NCBI RefSeq assembly: GCF_013376095.1
Contig: NZ_JAAMFN010000013.1
Coordinates: forward strand, 34,129 to 98,128
DNA: 64,000 bases
Origin: Arthrobacter sp. SDTb3-6
Lineage (GTDB): Bacteria; Actinomycetota; Actinomycetes; Actinomycetales; Micrococcaceae
Direction: 5' to 3'
The translations under genes were made by a program, and so were the position numbers. How positions within the stretch are numbered: position 1 is the first letter of the stretch; each line of letters starts with the position of its first letter. Under the pieces are notes generated by a model, which saw only the letters and a list, made by a program, of their open reading frames with translations, did no database searches and was not told the origin of the DNA. Below, one piece after another: positions 19,412-28,261 of the stretch.

Positions 19412-20377
19412 CTAGAGATCCAGGACAAGTCGGGGGCAGCCGGCAGCCGCGCGCGAGACGCAGACCAGCATGATCCCACCGGCTTCCCGGTCTTCCTCCG
19501 TCAGCACCGCGTCACGGTGCTCCGGTTCCCCGGAGATGATCCGGGTTTCGCAGGTACCGCACAGTCCTCCGCGGCAGGAGGAGAGGACGCGCACGCCAAT
19601 CCCTTCGACGGCCTCGAGGATGGTTTTGTCGTTCGGCACAGCAATCGTGCTCCCGGTGCGTGCAAGCTCCACTTCGAACGGAGCATTGGCCGCAGCGGCA
19701 CCCAGCGTGGACGCCACGAAGCGCTCAGTGTGCAGGACACCGGGAGGCCAGCCCATGCAGCGCTCCTCCACGGCGTTCAGCAGGCCACCGGGACCACAGG
19801 CATAAACCAGCATGTGCGCCCGCGGCATGCCGAGGATCGAGTCAAGGTCCAGTCGCCCGACCTCGTCCTCGGCAAAGATGCGTATGCGGTCCGTCCCGTA
19901 CCGGTCTTCCAACTGCCGGGCGAACGCCATGGTGCCCCGGCTGCGGCCTCCGTAGATCAGCGTCCATTCCTTCCCGGCACGCTCGGCTGCCTCGATCATC
20001 GGCATCAGCGGGGTGATCCCGATGCCTCCGGCGAGGAATAGGTAGCGGCGGGACTCGCGCAGTGGGAAGTTGTTGCGCGGCTCCGAGATGGCAAGCTGGA
20101 AGCCGGCCAACAGCGCGTGCACGGCCTTTGAACCACCGCGGGAATCGGGCACATGGAGTACACCGATCCGCAGATGGTCCAGCTCCTCGGGCGAGGAGCA
20201 CAGCGAGTATTGGCGCACCAGTCCGTCGCCCACATGGACGTCGATGTGCGCTCCAGGCTGCCAAGGCTGGAACGGCCGGCCGTCCACCCGCCGCAGGACA
20301 AGGGAGACCACCTGGTCCGCCACGACGTCCACATGGTCGACGACGGCGTCGATGGTGGTTCCTGCAGGTGCAGTCAT
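19412..20377 (-). CDS. Phthalate dioxygenase reductase/VanB-type flavin-2Fe-2S oxidoreductase
   Basis: 321 residues; ATG 20377 with AAGGAAG upstream. Domain order: flavin-binding barrel (VRQYSLCSSPEE), NAD-binding fold (FLAGGIGITPLMPM, YACGPGGL), then a C-terminal plant-type ferredoxin with the cysteine pattern SCRGGLCGTCETRI and a last Cys in LVCVSRA. One protein thus carries electrons from NAD(P)H to a terminal oxygenase. As first gene of a two-gene operon with the P450 it should be that enzyme's redox partner. Its promoter region carries a TTTCT-N7-GGAAA element shared with other genes in the cluster. Confidence 0.9.
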   Translation of the reverse strand: MTAPAGTTIDAVVDHVDVVADQVVSLVLRRVDGRPFQPWQPGAHIDVHVGDGLVRQYSLCSSPEELDHLRIGVLHVPDSRGGSKAVHALLAGFQLAISEPRNNFPLRESRRYLFLAGGIGITPLMPMIEAAERAGKEWTLIYGGRSRGTMAFARQLEDRYGTDRIRIFAEDEVGRLDLDSILGMPRAHMLVYACGPGGLLNAVEERCMGWPPGVLHTERFVASTLGAAAANAPFEVELARTGSTIAVPNDKTILEAVEGIGVRVLSSCRGGLCGTCETRIISGEPEHRDAVLTEEDREAGGIMLVCVSRAAAGCPRLVLDL

Positions 20378-20493
20378 GAAGGTCTTCACTTCCTTTGGAA
20401 AAGCTCGCATGCCGCACAGGCCGCGGCCGGCGGTCAAGCCAGAATAAGGACTTACCTCAGGTTAGGTGTTCCACAACACATCAGACGGGACGC

Positions 20494-20510
20494 TTTCTGT
20501 CCAATGGAAA
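20494..20510. promoter_or_regulatory. Cluster operator 1 (upstream of reductase-P450)
   Basis: TTTCTGTCCAATGGAAA. It agrees at 14 of 17 positions with the reverse complement of the site at 22376-22392. It lies between iclR (minus) and the reductase start, 117 bp upstream of the latter. Confidence 0.6.
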
Positions 20511-20536
20511 ACTTGAAAAGTCCGCCCAAACGAAGG

Positions 20537-21379
20537 CTACTGAGGCAGGTGCTCGACACCGAGCCTGCGCGCGATGCCGCGGGCGGCAATGTTGAGCACG
20601 GGAACTACGGTCCCGACCGGTGCGGGCCGGCCGCGGGTGACGATGCCCAGCGCCGCGACCAACTGGTTGTTGGGCAGAAACACCGGGACGGCCAGGCCAT
20701 AGTTGTCCGGGCCTGCTTCTTCCTCCGTGGTGGCGTATCTATTGGTCCGGACCCGCTCGACTTCGGCCGCCAACACGGTCGGGTTGGTGATGGTCCGGGG
20801 CGTATGCGGATCAAGGCGCTGGGCGGCGGAGGTCAAAAGCTCCTTTGCGCCGTAGGCCAGCATGATCTTGCCTGCGGCACTGGCGTGGAGCGGCAGGCGT
20901 GCGCCCACCCTTCTGAAAGGCTGGCCCGCACCAGTGCCGGACATCCGCTCCACCAGCAGGACGTCCGTCCCGTCCAAAATGAAAAGGTTGACCACGTTGT
21001 GGGTGACGAAGAGCACGTCCTGCATGAATGGGGCCGCCACTTCGGCGATGTTTTGCCGTGCAGGGGCCAGCAGGCCAAGTCGCCAGATGCGCTGGCCCAC
21101 CCGGTACCCGCCGGGGACCTTTTCCAGCCCACCCCAGGCAACAAGGTCGCCCGCAAACCGATGCGCCGTGGCCACCGGCAGGCCGGCGCGGCGCGCCATG
21201 GCACTGAGGGTCTGGACGGAGTGCTCGACGTCAAAGGTGCCCAGCAGTGCCAGTGCGCGTGATGTCACGCTGGCCGCCTGCCGGTCAGCGGCAACGCTGT
21301 CGCCCTTTTTGACCCCTACGGGCACGGCAGCGTTGCCGGGCGTCCTGGGCTCTCGTCCATTGGGCGCAGCGTTGGCCAT
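20537..21379 (-). CDS. IclR-family transcriptional regulator of the aromatic cluster
   Basis: 280 residues; ATG 21379 with GGAGGATGG upstream, preferred over an earlier in-frame start. Winged helix around SAMARRAGLPVATAHRFAGDL; effector domain with LPLHASAAGKIMLAYG and GPDNYGLAVPVFL, typical of IclR regulators of aromatic catabolism. It lies between the reductase-P450 pair and the SDR, all on the minus strand. Three related palindromes in front of the reductase, between SDR and aldehyde dehydrogenase, and before the MFS gene make it the likely regulator of the whole set. Confidence 0.88.
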   Translation of the reverse strand: MANAAPNGREPRTPGNAAVPVGVKKGDSVAADRQAASVTSRALALLGTFDVEHSVQTLSAMARRAGLPVATAHRFAGDLVAWGGLEKVPGGYRVGQRIWRLGLLAPARQNIAEVAAPFMQDVLFVTHNVVNLFILDGTDVLLVERMSGTGAGQPFRRVGARLPLHASAAGKIMLAYGAKELLTSAAQRLDPHTPRTITNPTVLAAEVERVRTNRYATTEEEAGPDNYGLAVPVFLPNNQLVAALGIVTRGRPAPVGTVVPVLNIAARGIARRLGVEHLPQ

Positions 21380-21505
21380 GCAGCACCATCCTCCTGCCCC
21401 GGAACCGAACACCAACGGCGGCCGCCGTCTCCTGTCATTTTAATGCCCGATGCCGGGACCTGCTCACTGACGAAAGGTGAGGTCCCGGCATCGTGCGTCA
21501 TGAAG

Positions 21506-22306
21506 CTATGTGGTGGCCGACGTGAGGGCTGAGCCGCGGTAGGCTGCGAGGCCACCGTCGACCCGGATGTCGGATCCGTTGATCCAGCGGGACTCGGGGC
21601 GAAGCAGGAAGTCAATGACGGGGGCGATGTCGTCCGGGTCCCCGAAGCGGCCCAGCAGCGCACCGGCACATTCAACCTTGTCCCGGCCGTGGTCCTTCTT
21701 GAAGTCCTCGAGGATGGGAGTGGCCACCGGTCCAGGGCTGACGCTGTTCACGCGGATGCGTTTGGGCAGCAGTTCGGCGGCCAGGTGCTCGGTGAGGAAC
21801 CGGACGCAGTGCTTGGAGAAGAGGTAGGACTCCCCGGTGATTTCGGCATCGCCTGCTAGCGCGTCCAGCGCCGCAGCCTGGTCCTCGGCGAGTGCGAACG
21901 CGGCGCAGCGGGCCTTGACAGTGCGCCACTGCACGGCCACGTTGGACGCCAGGTTCACGACGGCGGAGCCCTCTCCCAGGAGCGGGGCCAGTGCCCGGAC
22001 CAGACCGCGGACGCCGCAGACGTTGACGGAAAGCACCACACGCCATGGTGCCGTGCCCGGGACACCGGCGATGTTGGCCAAACCGGCAATGCCGTGCGGT
22101 GCGGCCGCTGCGACGGCGGCCGCGGCCGCGTCGATGCCGTCCTGGCTGGACAGGTCCGCCTGTACGAAGGTGCCGCTGAACGCCGCGGGTGCGTTGCGGT
22201 CAATGCCGATGAGCGGCACTCCGCGTTCGGCCAGGATCTGCGCTGTGCGGGCACCAATGCCGGACGAAACCCCGGTCAGGACGATAGGCAGTTGCTCTTG
22301 GGTCAT
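21506..22306 (-). CDS. Short-chain dehydrogenase, coniferyl-alcohol-dehydrogenase-like
   Basis: 266 residues; ATG 22306 behind GAGGAGCGCCC. Cofactor motif TGVSSGIG, the NxAG-type NIAGVPG, catalytic Ser in NLASNVA and YxxxK in SYLFSK. The overall shape (VLTGVSSGIGARTAQILAER, RIRVNSVSPGPVATPILEDF) resembles SDRs annotated as coniferyl-alcohol dehydrogenase; this is from memory and the substrate is not proven. It diverges from an aldehyde dehydrogenase, so alcohol to aldehyde to acid oxidation of an aromatic side chain is a reasonable model. Confidence 0.82.
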   Translation of the reverse strand: MTQEQLPIVLTGVSSGIGARTAQILAERGVPLIGIDRNAPAAFSGTFVQADLSSQDGIDAAAAAVAAAAPHGIAGLANIAGVPGTAPWRVVLSVNVCGVRGLVRALAPLLGEGSAVVNLASNVAVQWRTVKARCAAFALAEDQAAALDALAGDAEITGESYLFSKHCVRFLTEHLAAELLPKRIRVNSVSPGPVATPILEDFKKDHGRDKVECAGALLGRFGDPDDIAPVIDFLLRPESRWINGSDIRVDGGLAAYRGSALTSATT

Positions 22307-22375
22307 GGGCGCTCCTCGTTGTGCATGATGTGCTTCACTCCATGGTGGCAAGCCTTCTGCCACATCCGGGTCAAC

Positions 22376-22392
22376 TTTCCGTTGGATGGAAA
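22376..22392. promoter_or_regulatory. Cluster operator 2 (between SDR and aldehyde dehydrogenase)
   Basis: TTTCCGTTGGATGGAAA, arms TTTCC/GGAAA with 7 bp between. Its reverse complement differs from the site at 25236-25252 at one base of 17. Positioned to control both divergent genes. Confidence 0.7.
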
Positions 22393-22463
22393 ACGTCTAC
22401 CGGGGTGTGACGGCTGCCATGACACTGGGATAAGAATTCCCCTCCGCGCCGAAAGGATGGACG

Positions 22464-23843
22464 ATGACGGCAGCCCACTACGAGGTACTGGATCCGGCGA
22501 CGCTCGAGGTTGTAGGCCGGGCCCCTGAGAACACCGAGCAGGATGTTGAGCTGGCGGTCGCAACCGCCCGCGCCGCCGCACCCGGATGGGCCATGGACCG
22601 CGAAGCACGCCGCGCCGCCCTCCGCAAGGCCGCCGCCCTGGTCCGCCGCGATCTGGACTCCCTGGCCACCCTGCTCTCCCGGGAACAAGGCAAGCCCAAG
22701 GCCGAGGCCGCGGGCGAGTTCACTGTGGCCGCGGGGCTCTTTGAGCACTACGCTGGCCTGGCGTGGGATGAGGTGGAACCGCTGGCGCCGCGCGCCGACC
22801 GCGCCTTGGAGGTGCAATACCGGCCGGTGGGTGTAGTGGGCACCATCACGCCCTGGAACTTTCCCATCTCACTGCTTTGTGTGAAGCTGGCTCCGGCACT
22901 GGTGGCGGGCTGCACCGTGATCGCCAAGCCCTCACCGTCCACGCCGCTGTCCACCATCGCATTGGTCAACCTGCTCAACGAGGTCCTTCCGGCCGGCGTG
23001 CTGCAGACCCGGACCAGCTCGCGGCGCACGGTCAACGTTGCCTTGGGCGTCTCCCCTGGAATCCGGAAGATCTCGTTCACCGGCTCCACCGATGTCGGGA
23101 TATCCATTGCGCAGCAGGCAGCCGCCACGGTCAAGCGCGTTACTATGGAACTCGGCGGCAACGATCCAGCCATCGTGCTGGACGACGCGGACATCGCGGT
23201 CACGGCCCGCGGGATCGTGGGCAGCGCGTTCCGCAATGCCGGCCAGGTCTGCATGGCGGTCAAGCGCGTCTACGTCCCGCGCAGCCGCAGCAGGGAACTC
23301 GCCGAGGCCATCGCCAGCGAGGCATCCCGCCACGTCTTGGGCCATGGCCTCGCGGAAGCTACCACCATGGGGCCCATGCACAATGAATCGCAGCTCAAAC
23401 TGGTCCACGGCCTGGTGGACTCCGCCGTCGGCGGTGGCGCCCGCATCATCACCGGCGGCAATCCAGGCTGCGACCTGCCCGGCTACTTCCTCTCCCCCAC
23501 CGTAGTGATCGATGCCGAGCCGGGGATGGGGCTGGTGGAGCAGGAACAGTTCGGGGCCGCGCTGCCGATTGTTGCCTACGACGATCTCGATGCCACCATC
23601 GCGGGGCTGAACGCCGGGAAATTCGGCCTCGGCGCGTCCGTGTGGAGCCCGGACCAGGAGCGCGCTTACGCCACCGCCTCCCGGATTGAGGCCGGAACGG
23701 TGTGGATCAACCAGCACACGCTGGTGGAACCGGATGCCCCGTTTGGCGGTTGGAAGGCCTCCGGCGTCGGGCGCGAACGCGGCCACTGGGGGCTGGAGGA
23801 ATACCTGGAGACCCGCGTCATTAATGCCCGCCCCCATTCCTGA
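22464..23843 (+). CDS. NAD(P)-dependent aldehyde dehydrogenase
   Basis: 459 residues; ATG 22464 with GAAAGGATG upstream. Catalytic Cys263 in NAGQVCMAVKR, Glu229 in TMELGGND, and Lys155 in IAKPSP. The family resembles vanillin/benzaldehyde-type dehydrogenases and fits oxidation of an aromatic aldehyde made by the divergent SDR. The stretch QTRTSSRRTVNVALGVSPG (181-199) replaces the usual V-x-G loop of the nucleotide site and looks atypical; whether that reflects a short local frameshift pair or a real variant cannot be told here. Slightly shorter than the usual 475-490 residues. Confidence 0.85.
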   Translation: MTAAHYEVLDPATLEVVGRAPENTEQDVELAVATARAAAPGWAMDREARRAALRKAAALVRRDLDSLATLLSREQGKPKAEAAGEFTVAAGLFEHYAGLAWDEVEPLAPRADRALEVQYRPVGVVGTITPWNFPISLLCVKLAPALVAGCTVIAKPSPSTPLSTIALVNLLNEVLPAGVLQTRTSSRRTVNVALGVSPGIRKISFTGSTDVGISIAQQAAATVKRVTMELGGNDPAIVLDDADIAVTARGIVGSAFRNAGQVCMAVKRVYVPRSRSRELAEAIASEASRHVLGHGLAEATTMGPMHNESQLKLVHGLVDSAVGGGARIITGGNPGCDLPGYFLSPTVVIDAEPGMGLVEQEQFGAALPIVAYDDLDATIAGLNAGKFGLGASVWSPDQERAYATASRIEAGTVWINQHTLVEPDAPFGGWKASGVGRERGHWGLEEYLETRVINARPHS

Positions 23844-23874
23844 TCCCGCACCAAACCTGCAGAAGGACTTCCTC

Positions 23875-24801
23875 GTGAGCGTCGAACTGATCACCCTTGG
23901 CACCGCCGCCGGACCGGCCATCCGCGGACCGGAAAACGGTATGTCCAGCGCCCTCGTGGTGGGCGACGCCTTCTACATGGTGGACTTCGGACTGGGCTGT
24001 TCCCGCGCCGCCCACGAAGCGGGACTGCGCGGCAAGGATTTCGTGGCCGGTTTCGTCACCCACCTGCACTCGGACCACGTGGTGGAGCTGCCCGGATTCC
24101 TGCTGTGGAATTGGGGCAACCCGGTGGAGGGCTTCACCGGACCTGTATCCGTGGTGGGCCCAGGCAAGGATCACACCCGCGACGGCGGCGCGAGGCTTTC
24201 AAGCACCAGCGAACTGGTCTCGCATTCGCTGAAGGCGTTCTCGTATGACATCGACATCCGCGTCCACGACGAGGCACGCCCGGAACTGGCCTCCCTGCTG
24301 CGAACCGTCGACCTCATCACGCCACGGCACGGCGCGCCGGAGGCGGCTCGCCCGTTCGACGTCTACGAAGATGACCGGGTCAAGGTTACCGGCATCCTGG
24401 TGGAGCACCCTCCCGTCCGTCCCGCACTGGCGTTCCGCTTCGATACCGACGCCGGTTCGGTGGTTTACTCCGGCGACACCGCCGAATGTGATACCTTGGC
24501 CGTGCTCGCCACCAGCGCGGATGTCCTGGTGCACGAAGCCGTGAACCTGGACTTCTACGCGGGCAAGGGCTTCTCCCCGGAATTCCTGAACCACCAGCGG
24601 ATCGCGCACACCCCGCCCGAGGGCGCCGGGCGCGTTGCCACAGCCGCCGGCGTGGGACGCCTCGTGCTTTCACACCTGGCCGGCCGGGCCGAGCCCGAAT
24701 GGTGGCGCAGCCGTGCCGCCTCCAGCTTCGACGGCCCCGTGGACGTGGCAGTGAGCGGGCAACGGTTCACCATCGGCAGCCCCGTTCTGGCCCCGCTCTA
24801 A
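23875..24801 (+). CDS. Metallo-beta-lactamase-fold hydrolase
   Basis: 308 residues from GTG 23875 (GAAGGA upstream); the frame is open earlier but lacks homology. Zinc motif HLHSDH at 63-68, then YSGDTAECD and a late SHLAG His complete the metal site in the RNase Z/arylsulfatase-like branch. No signal peptide. It follows the aldehyde dehydrogenase by 31 nt and so belongs to the same transcript. A hydrolytic step in aromatic breakdown, such as a lactone, ester or sulfate, would fit. The exact bond is unknown. Confidence 0.85.
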   Translation: MSVELITLGTAAGPAIRGPENGMSSALVVGDAFYMVDFGLGCSRAAHEAGLRGKDFVAGFVTHLHSDHVVELPGFLLWNWGNPVEGFTGPVSVVGPGKDHTRDGGARLSSTSELVSHSLKAFSYDIDIRVHDEARPELASLLRTVDLITPRHGAPEAARPFDVYEDDRVKVTGILVEHPPVRPALAFRFDTDAGSVVYSGDTAECDTLAVLATSADVLVHEAVNLDFYAGKGFSPEFLNHQRIAHTPPEGAGRVATAAGVGRLVLSHLAGRAEPEWWRSRAASSFDGPVDVAVSGQRFTIGSPVLAPL

Positions 24802-25343
24802 GGAATCCCAACCCGCCCGCCACCCTCTGCCGAGTACAGCCCCTGGCTCCGCCTTGGCTCACCACCGGACCACCTGCTTCGGGAACGACGACGGAGAACA
24901 TGTCCTGGCTTGCCGTGCTCGCCGCAGGCATCGCAGCGGACATACGTATCTGGAAACTCCAGGCGACGTCAGCGCGGGCCCTCTCAATCAGCATGGCCCG
25001 TCCGAACGGAGGATCATCCCAGGACGTTCCTGGCGATGTCCGCCGCCTCCGTGGCCACCTTCGCCGTGGATTGGGCGACCATCGGGTACGGGATCCTCAT
25101 CCAGGTCGGGTTCCTTGCCGTGTTTTCCGCCGTCCGAGACCTGGTCCCTGCCGCGGTCACCCGCCGCTCGATGCACATCGCCTCCCCCGCCGACGCGTCC
25201 GTCACGGGTGTACGTGCGTCACCGCTGAAAGCGGCTTTCCACCCAACGGAAAGCTTCAATGTAAGCCCCATCACACGACCCTAGAGTCAAGGAAACGCCG
25301 CTGCAAACCTGCAAAGGCTCCCTCTTCAACGATTGGGCATACC
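24802..25343. other. Intergenic with possible membrane-protein remnant
   Basis: 542 bp between the hydrolase and the MFS gene. In the plus frame at 25033-25150 a stretch reads like two membrane helices (ATFAVDWATIGYGILIQVGF, then LAVFSAVRDLVP), but no complete gene encloses it and I cannot name a family. ATG 24899 (MSWLAVLAAGIAA) may be the start of the same broken gene in another frame. The operator at 25236-25252 is here. Confidence 0.35.
25236..25252. promoter_or_regulatory. Cluster operator 3 (upstream of MFS permease)
   Basis: TTTCCACCCAACGGAAA, 16 of 17 bases identical to the reverse complement of the 22376-22392 site. It lies 91 bp before the permease start. Confidence 0.7.
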
Positions 25344-26789
25344 GTGTCTGCAACTCCCCTTCTGGACGTGGCATCGCGCTCCGTGAAATCCCGCGATCCC
25401 CGGACCTGGCCCCGGGCCAAGCGCAACCGTTACGGCTGGTACATCACGTTCACCTTGCTCTTCCTGATGATGCTCAACTGGGCGGACAAGGCCGTCCTGG
25501 GCATCGCCGCGGTGCCGATCATGAAACAGCTCGGCATCACGCCGGAGCAGTTCGGCCTTGTGGGCAGCGCCATGTTCCTGACCTTCGGCGTGGCGCAGAT
25601 CGCGGCTGCACCGCTGGCGAACAAGGTGTCAACCAAGTGGATACTGCTGGCGTTGTGCCTGCTGTGGTCTCTGGCGCAGGCCCCGATCCTGCTGTTCGCA
25701 TCGCTGCCCGCCCTCTGGACCAGCCGACTGCTGCTGGGCGCCGGCGAGGGTCCACTGGCGCCGGTGCTTATGCACGGTATCTACAAGTGGTTCCCCGAGA
25801 AGAAGGGCGCGACCCCGGCCGCGCTGGCGTCCTCCGGCGTGACGCTGGGCATCGTGGCGTTCGCCCCGGTCCTGGCCTGGGTGATCGGGCAGTTCGGCTG
25901 GCAGACTGCGTTCGCGCTGCTTGCCATCGTGGGCCTTGTCTGGACCCTCTTCTGGTTCATCGTAGGTAAGGAAGGCCCCTACACCAGCCGCAAGGCCGAG
26001 CAGGAAATTGACGGCATCGCACTCGAGGATGCCCCCGTATTGGTCGAAACCAAGATCCGCTACTGGCGCACCATGCTCTCCCCCAGCTGGATCTTCGCCG
26101 TGCTGGCGTCCTTCTTCGGTTACTGGACCTTCACCCTGGCCATGTCCTGGGGACCGGCGTACTTCCAGAACGTCCTGGGGTTCAGCGGCCAGCAGGCCGG
26201 AACCATGATCGCACTGCCCGCAGCTTGGGGCACCATCGCCACCGTGGGTCTGAGCGCACTGACGCAGCTCTTGCACCTTAAAGGCATTCCCACCCGTAAG
26301 GCCCGCGGCTGGGTTCTGGGCGGTGCGGGCTTGATCGCGGGGGCCTGCCTGGTGGGCGCCACCCTGACCACCTCCCCCGTCTTGTCCATCGCCCTCATGG
26401 TCATCGGTTTCGGCACGGCACCGGCGCTCTTCGCCATCACGTACCTCGTGGTGGCAGAACTGACCACAGTCAGCCAGCGCGGTGCCAACCTCTCCATCGC
26501 CAACGCCGTCCTGACCACCGGCGGCGTGTTTGCACCGGCAATCTCGGGTTTTCTCATCGGAGGAGCCGCCACCCCGGCGGAGGGATACCGTGCGGCGTTC
26601 GCCCTCGCCGGCGGTCTGATGCTTACGTTCGGTGTCTTGGCCCTGGTGTTCGTCAACCAGCAGCGCGACCGCCGCAGGCTTGGTCTCGACACAGCAGTTG
26701 CCCCCGCTCCGCCTTCCGCCGCACCCAGTGTTTCCATCCCGGCCACAGGCGTTGAACCCGCCCCTGTGCAGGTCACCACGAGGGCCTAG
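25344..26789 (+). CDS. MFS transporter, anion:cation symporter type
   Basis: 481 residues from GTG 25344, about 12 helices. The first helix with NWADKAVLGIAAVPIMKQLG, the LLLGAGEGPLAPVLMHGIYKWFPEKKGAT segment and the long central loop match the ACS family that carries phthalate, galactonate and other organic anions. No strong ribosome site is seen before the GTG, but the protein begins in the usual place. The upstream operator links it to the P450/dehydrogenase set, so uptake of the aromatic acid is the likely job. The IS110 element begins shortly after its stop. Confidence 0.88.
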   Translation: MSATPLLDVASRSVKSRDPRTWPRAKRNRYGWYITFTLLFLMMLNWADKAVLGIAAVPIMKQLGITPEQFGLVGSAMFLTFGVAQIAAAPLANKVSTKWILLALCLLWSLAQAPILLFASLPALWTSRLLLGAGEGPLAPVLMHGIYKWFPEKKGATPAALASSGVTLGIVAFAPVLAWVIGQFGWQTAFALLAIVGLVWTLFWFIVGKEGPYTSRKAEQEIDGIALEDAPVLVETKIRYWRTMLSPSWIFAVLASFFGYWTFTLAMSWGPAYFQNVLGFSGQQAGTMIALPAAWGTIATVGLSALTQLLHLKGIPTRKARGWVLGGAGLIAGACLVGATLTTSPVLSIALMVIGFGTAPALFAITYLVVAELTTVSQRGANLSIANAVLTTGGVFAPAISGFLIGGAATPAEGYRAAFALAGGLMLTFGVLALVFVNQQRDRRRLGLDTAVAPAPPSAAPSVSIPATGVEPAPVQVTTRA

Positions 26790-26821
26790 CCCCAGCTCCC
26801 GTTACCTTTTTAGTAGCCCCT

Positions 26822-27061
26822 TAGACGAGTAAGAATTGGGGTTGTTGGCCTGTCGGTCCCGGCATGGTTCCTGCCCCCAGTCATCCATGATCCGGGGGGT
26901 GTTGCCACCGGGGTCCGATAGGCGCCAGGGATATCGCTAATGGGGACCGGACCAGCACAAGGAACCGCCGTGTAGGTCAGCCGTAACGTGGATGCCGAGC
27001 CTTGCCGCCGCAGGACAAGCCAACGAAGGTTTCACAGGACACTTTTTCTGGGAGGTTAGCG
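26822..27061 (+). ncRNA. Candidate bridge RNA region of the IS110 left end
   Basis: IS110-group elements encode a target/donor-pairing bridge RNA in the non-coding left end, as shown for IS621. Here GGTCCG (26912-26917) pairs with CGGACC (26948-26953) around an internal loop holding GATA and TATC, a nested layout like a bridge-RNA loop. No covariation or expression evidence; the extent is a guess. Confidence 0.35.
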
Positions 27062-28261
27062 TTGATCAAAGACCATGAATCCGTCGATATCTTCATAGGC
27101 GTTGATGTCGGCAAGAGCAACCACCACGCGGTCGCCATCGACCGTGCCGGCAAGAAGCTACTGGACCGGGCCCTGCCCCAGGACGAGGCGAAACTCCGGG
27201 CCATCATCAAGGCCGTGGCCGGCAAGGGCACCGTGTTGCTGGTCGTGGACCAGCCCTCCACCATTGGTGCCCTGCCCGTCGCTGTGGCCCAGTCCGAGGG
27301 GATCATGGTCGGCTACATTCCCGGGCTGGCGATGCGCCGCATCGCGGACCTGCACCCGGGAGAGGCCAAGACCGACGCCCGGGACGCTGCGATCATTGCC
27401 GAGGCGGCACGCTCCCTGCCACACACGCTGCGTTCGATCGTGCTCGCCGACGAACAAGCCGCCGAACTCTCCATGTTGTGCGGGTTTGACGATGATCTGG
27501 CGAAGCAGGCCACGGCGACATCGAACCGGATCCGCGGGCTCCTGACACAGATCCACCCCGCCCTGGAACGCGTGATCGGTCCCCACCTGGACCATCCCGC
27601 CATGGTCGAGCTGCTGCTGAAGTATCCGTCCCCGGACAAGCTCCGCAAGGCCGGCCAGGCCCGCGTCGGCACCCTGCTGGGCAAGCATGCCCCACGGGCC
27701 GGGAAACGCTGGACCGCCGATGTCTTCACCGCCCTGGGCGAGCAGTCCGTGGTCGTCGCCGGGACCGGCGCCGCCGGCATCGTCCTGGCCCAGCTCGCAG
27801 GCATGCTCAAACAGCTCCGCGGCGCCCGCGAGGAGCTCCTGGAACAGGTCGAAGCCCTCGTGGAGGCCCACCCTCTTCACCAGGTCCTGACCTCCATGCC
27901 GGCGGTAGGCGTCAGGACCGCAGCACGCATCATCACCGAGGTCGCCGGCAAGGAATTCCGCTCCTCCGGGCACCTGGCCTCCTACGCCGGGCTCGCCCCG
28001 GTCACCTGGCGGTCCGGGACCTCGATCCGCGGCGACCACCCCTCCAGAAAGGGCAACAAGACCCTGAAACGGGCGTTCTTCCTCTCCGCGTTCGCGGCGT
28101 TGAAGGACCCGCTCTCACGGGCCTATTACGACCGGAAAAGGGCCGAGGGGAAACGGCACAACCAGGCCCTGATTGCCCTCGCCCGCAGGCGGTGTGACGT
28201 GCTCTTCGCGATGCTCCGCGACGGCACCTTCTACGAGGCGCCAGTGGCCAAGGCAACCTAA
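27062..28261 (+). CDS. IS110-family DEDD transposase
   Basis: 399 residues from TTG 27062, which has GGAGG 6 nt upstream; an ATG at 27002 in the same frame lacks this. The N-terminal RuvC-like DEDD domain shows FIGVDVGKSNHHAVAID, LVVDQPSTIG and the KTDARDA motif. The C-terminal Transposase_20 domain shows LTSMPAVGVRTAARIITEV, and GNKTLKRAFFLSAFAAL follows. The frame is intact, so the element may be active. A serine in the C-terminal domain does the strand exchange in this family. Confidence 0.93.
   Translation: MIKDHESVDIFIGVDVGKSNHHAVAIDRAGKKLLDRALPQDEAKLRAIIKAVAGKGTVLLVVDQPSTIGALPVAVAQSEGIMVGYIPGLAMRRIADLHPGEAKTDARDAAIIAEAARSLPHTLRSIVLADEQAAELSMLCGFDDDLAKQATATSNRIRGLLTQIHPALERVIGPHLDHPAMVELLLKYPSPDKLRKAGQARVGTLLGKHAPRAGKRWTADVFTALGEQSVVVAGTGAAGIVLAQLAGMLKQLRGAREELLEQVEALVEAHPLHQVLTSMPAVGVRTAARIITEVAGKEFRSSGHLASYAGLAPVTWRSGTSIRGDHPSRKGNKTLKRAFFLSAFAALKDPLSRAYYDRKRAEGKRHNQALIALARRRCDVLFAMLRDGTFYEAPVAKAT

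Noticed and set aside
22980..23050. Frameshift pair in the aldehyde dehydrogenase
   Set aside because: The odd loop is in a fully open frame and alternatives in other frames read no better; kept as a remark only.
24699..25343. N-terminal extension of the MFS permease
   Set aside because: The open upstream frame has no homology and shows another frame's coding sequence; the permease begins at the usual place.
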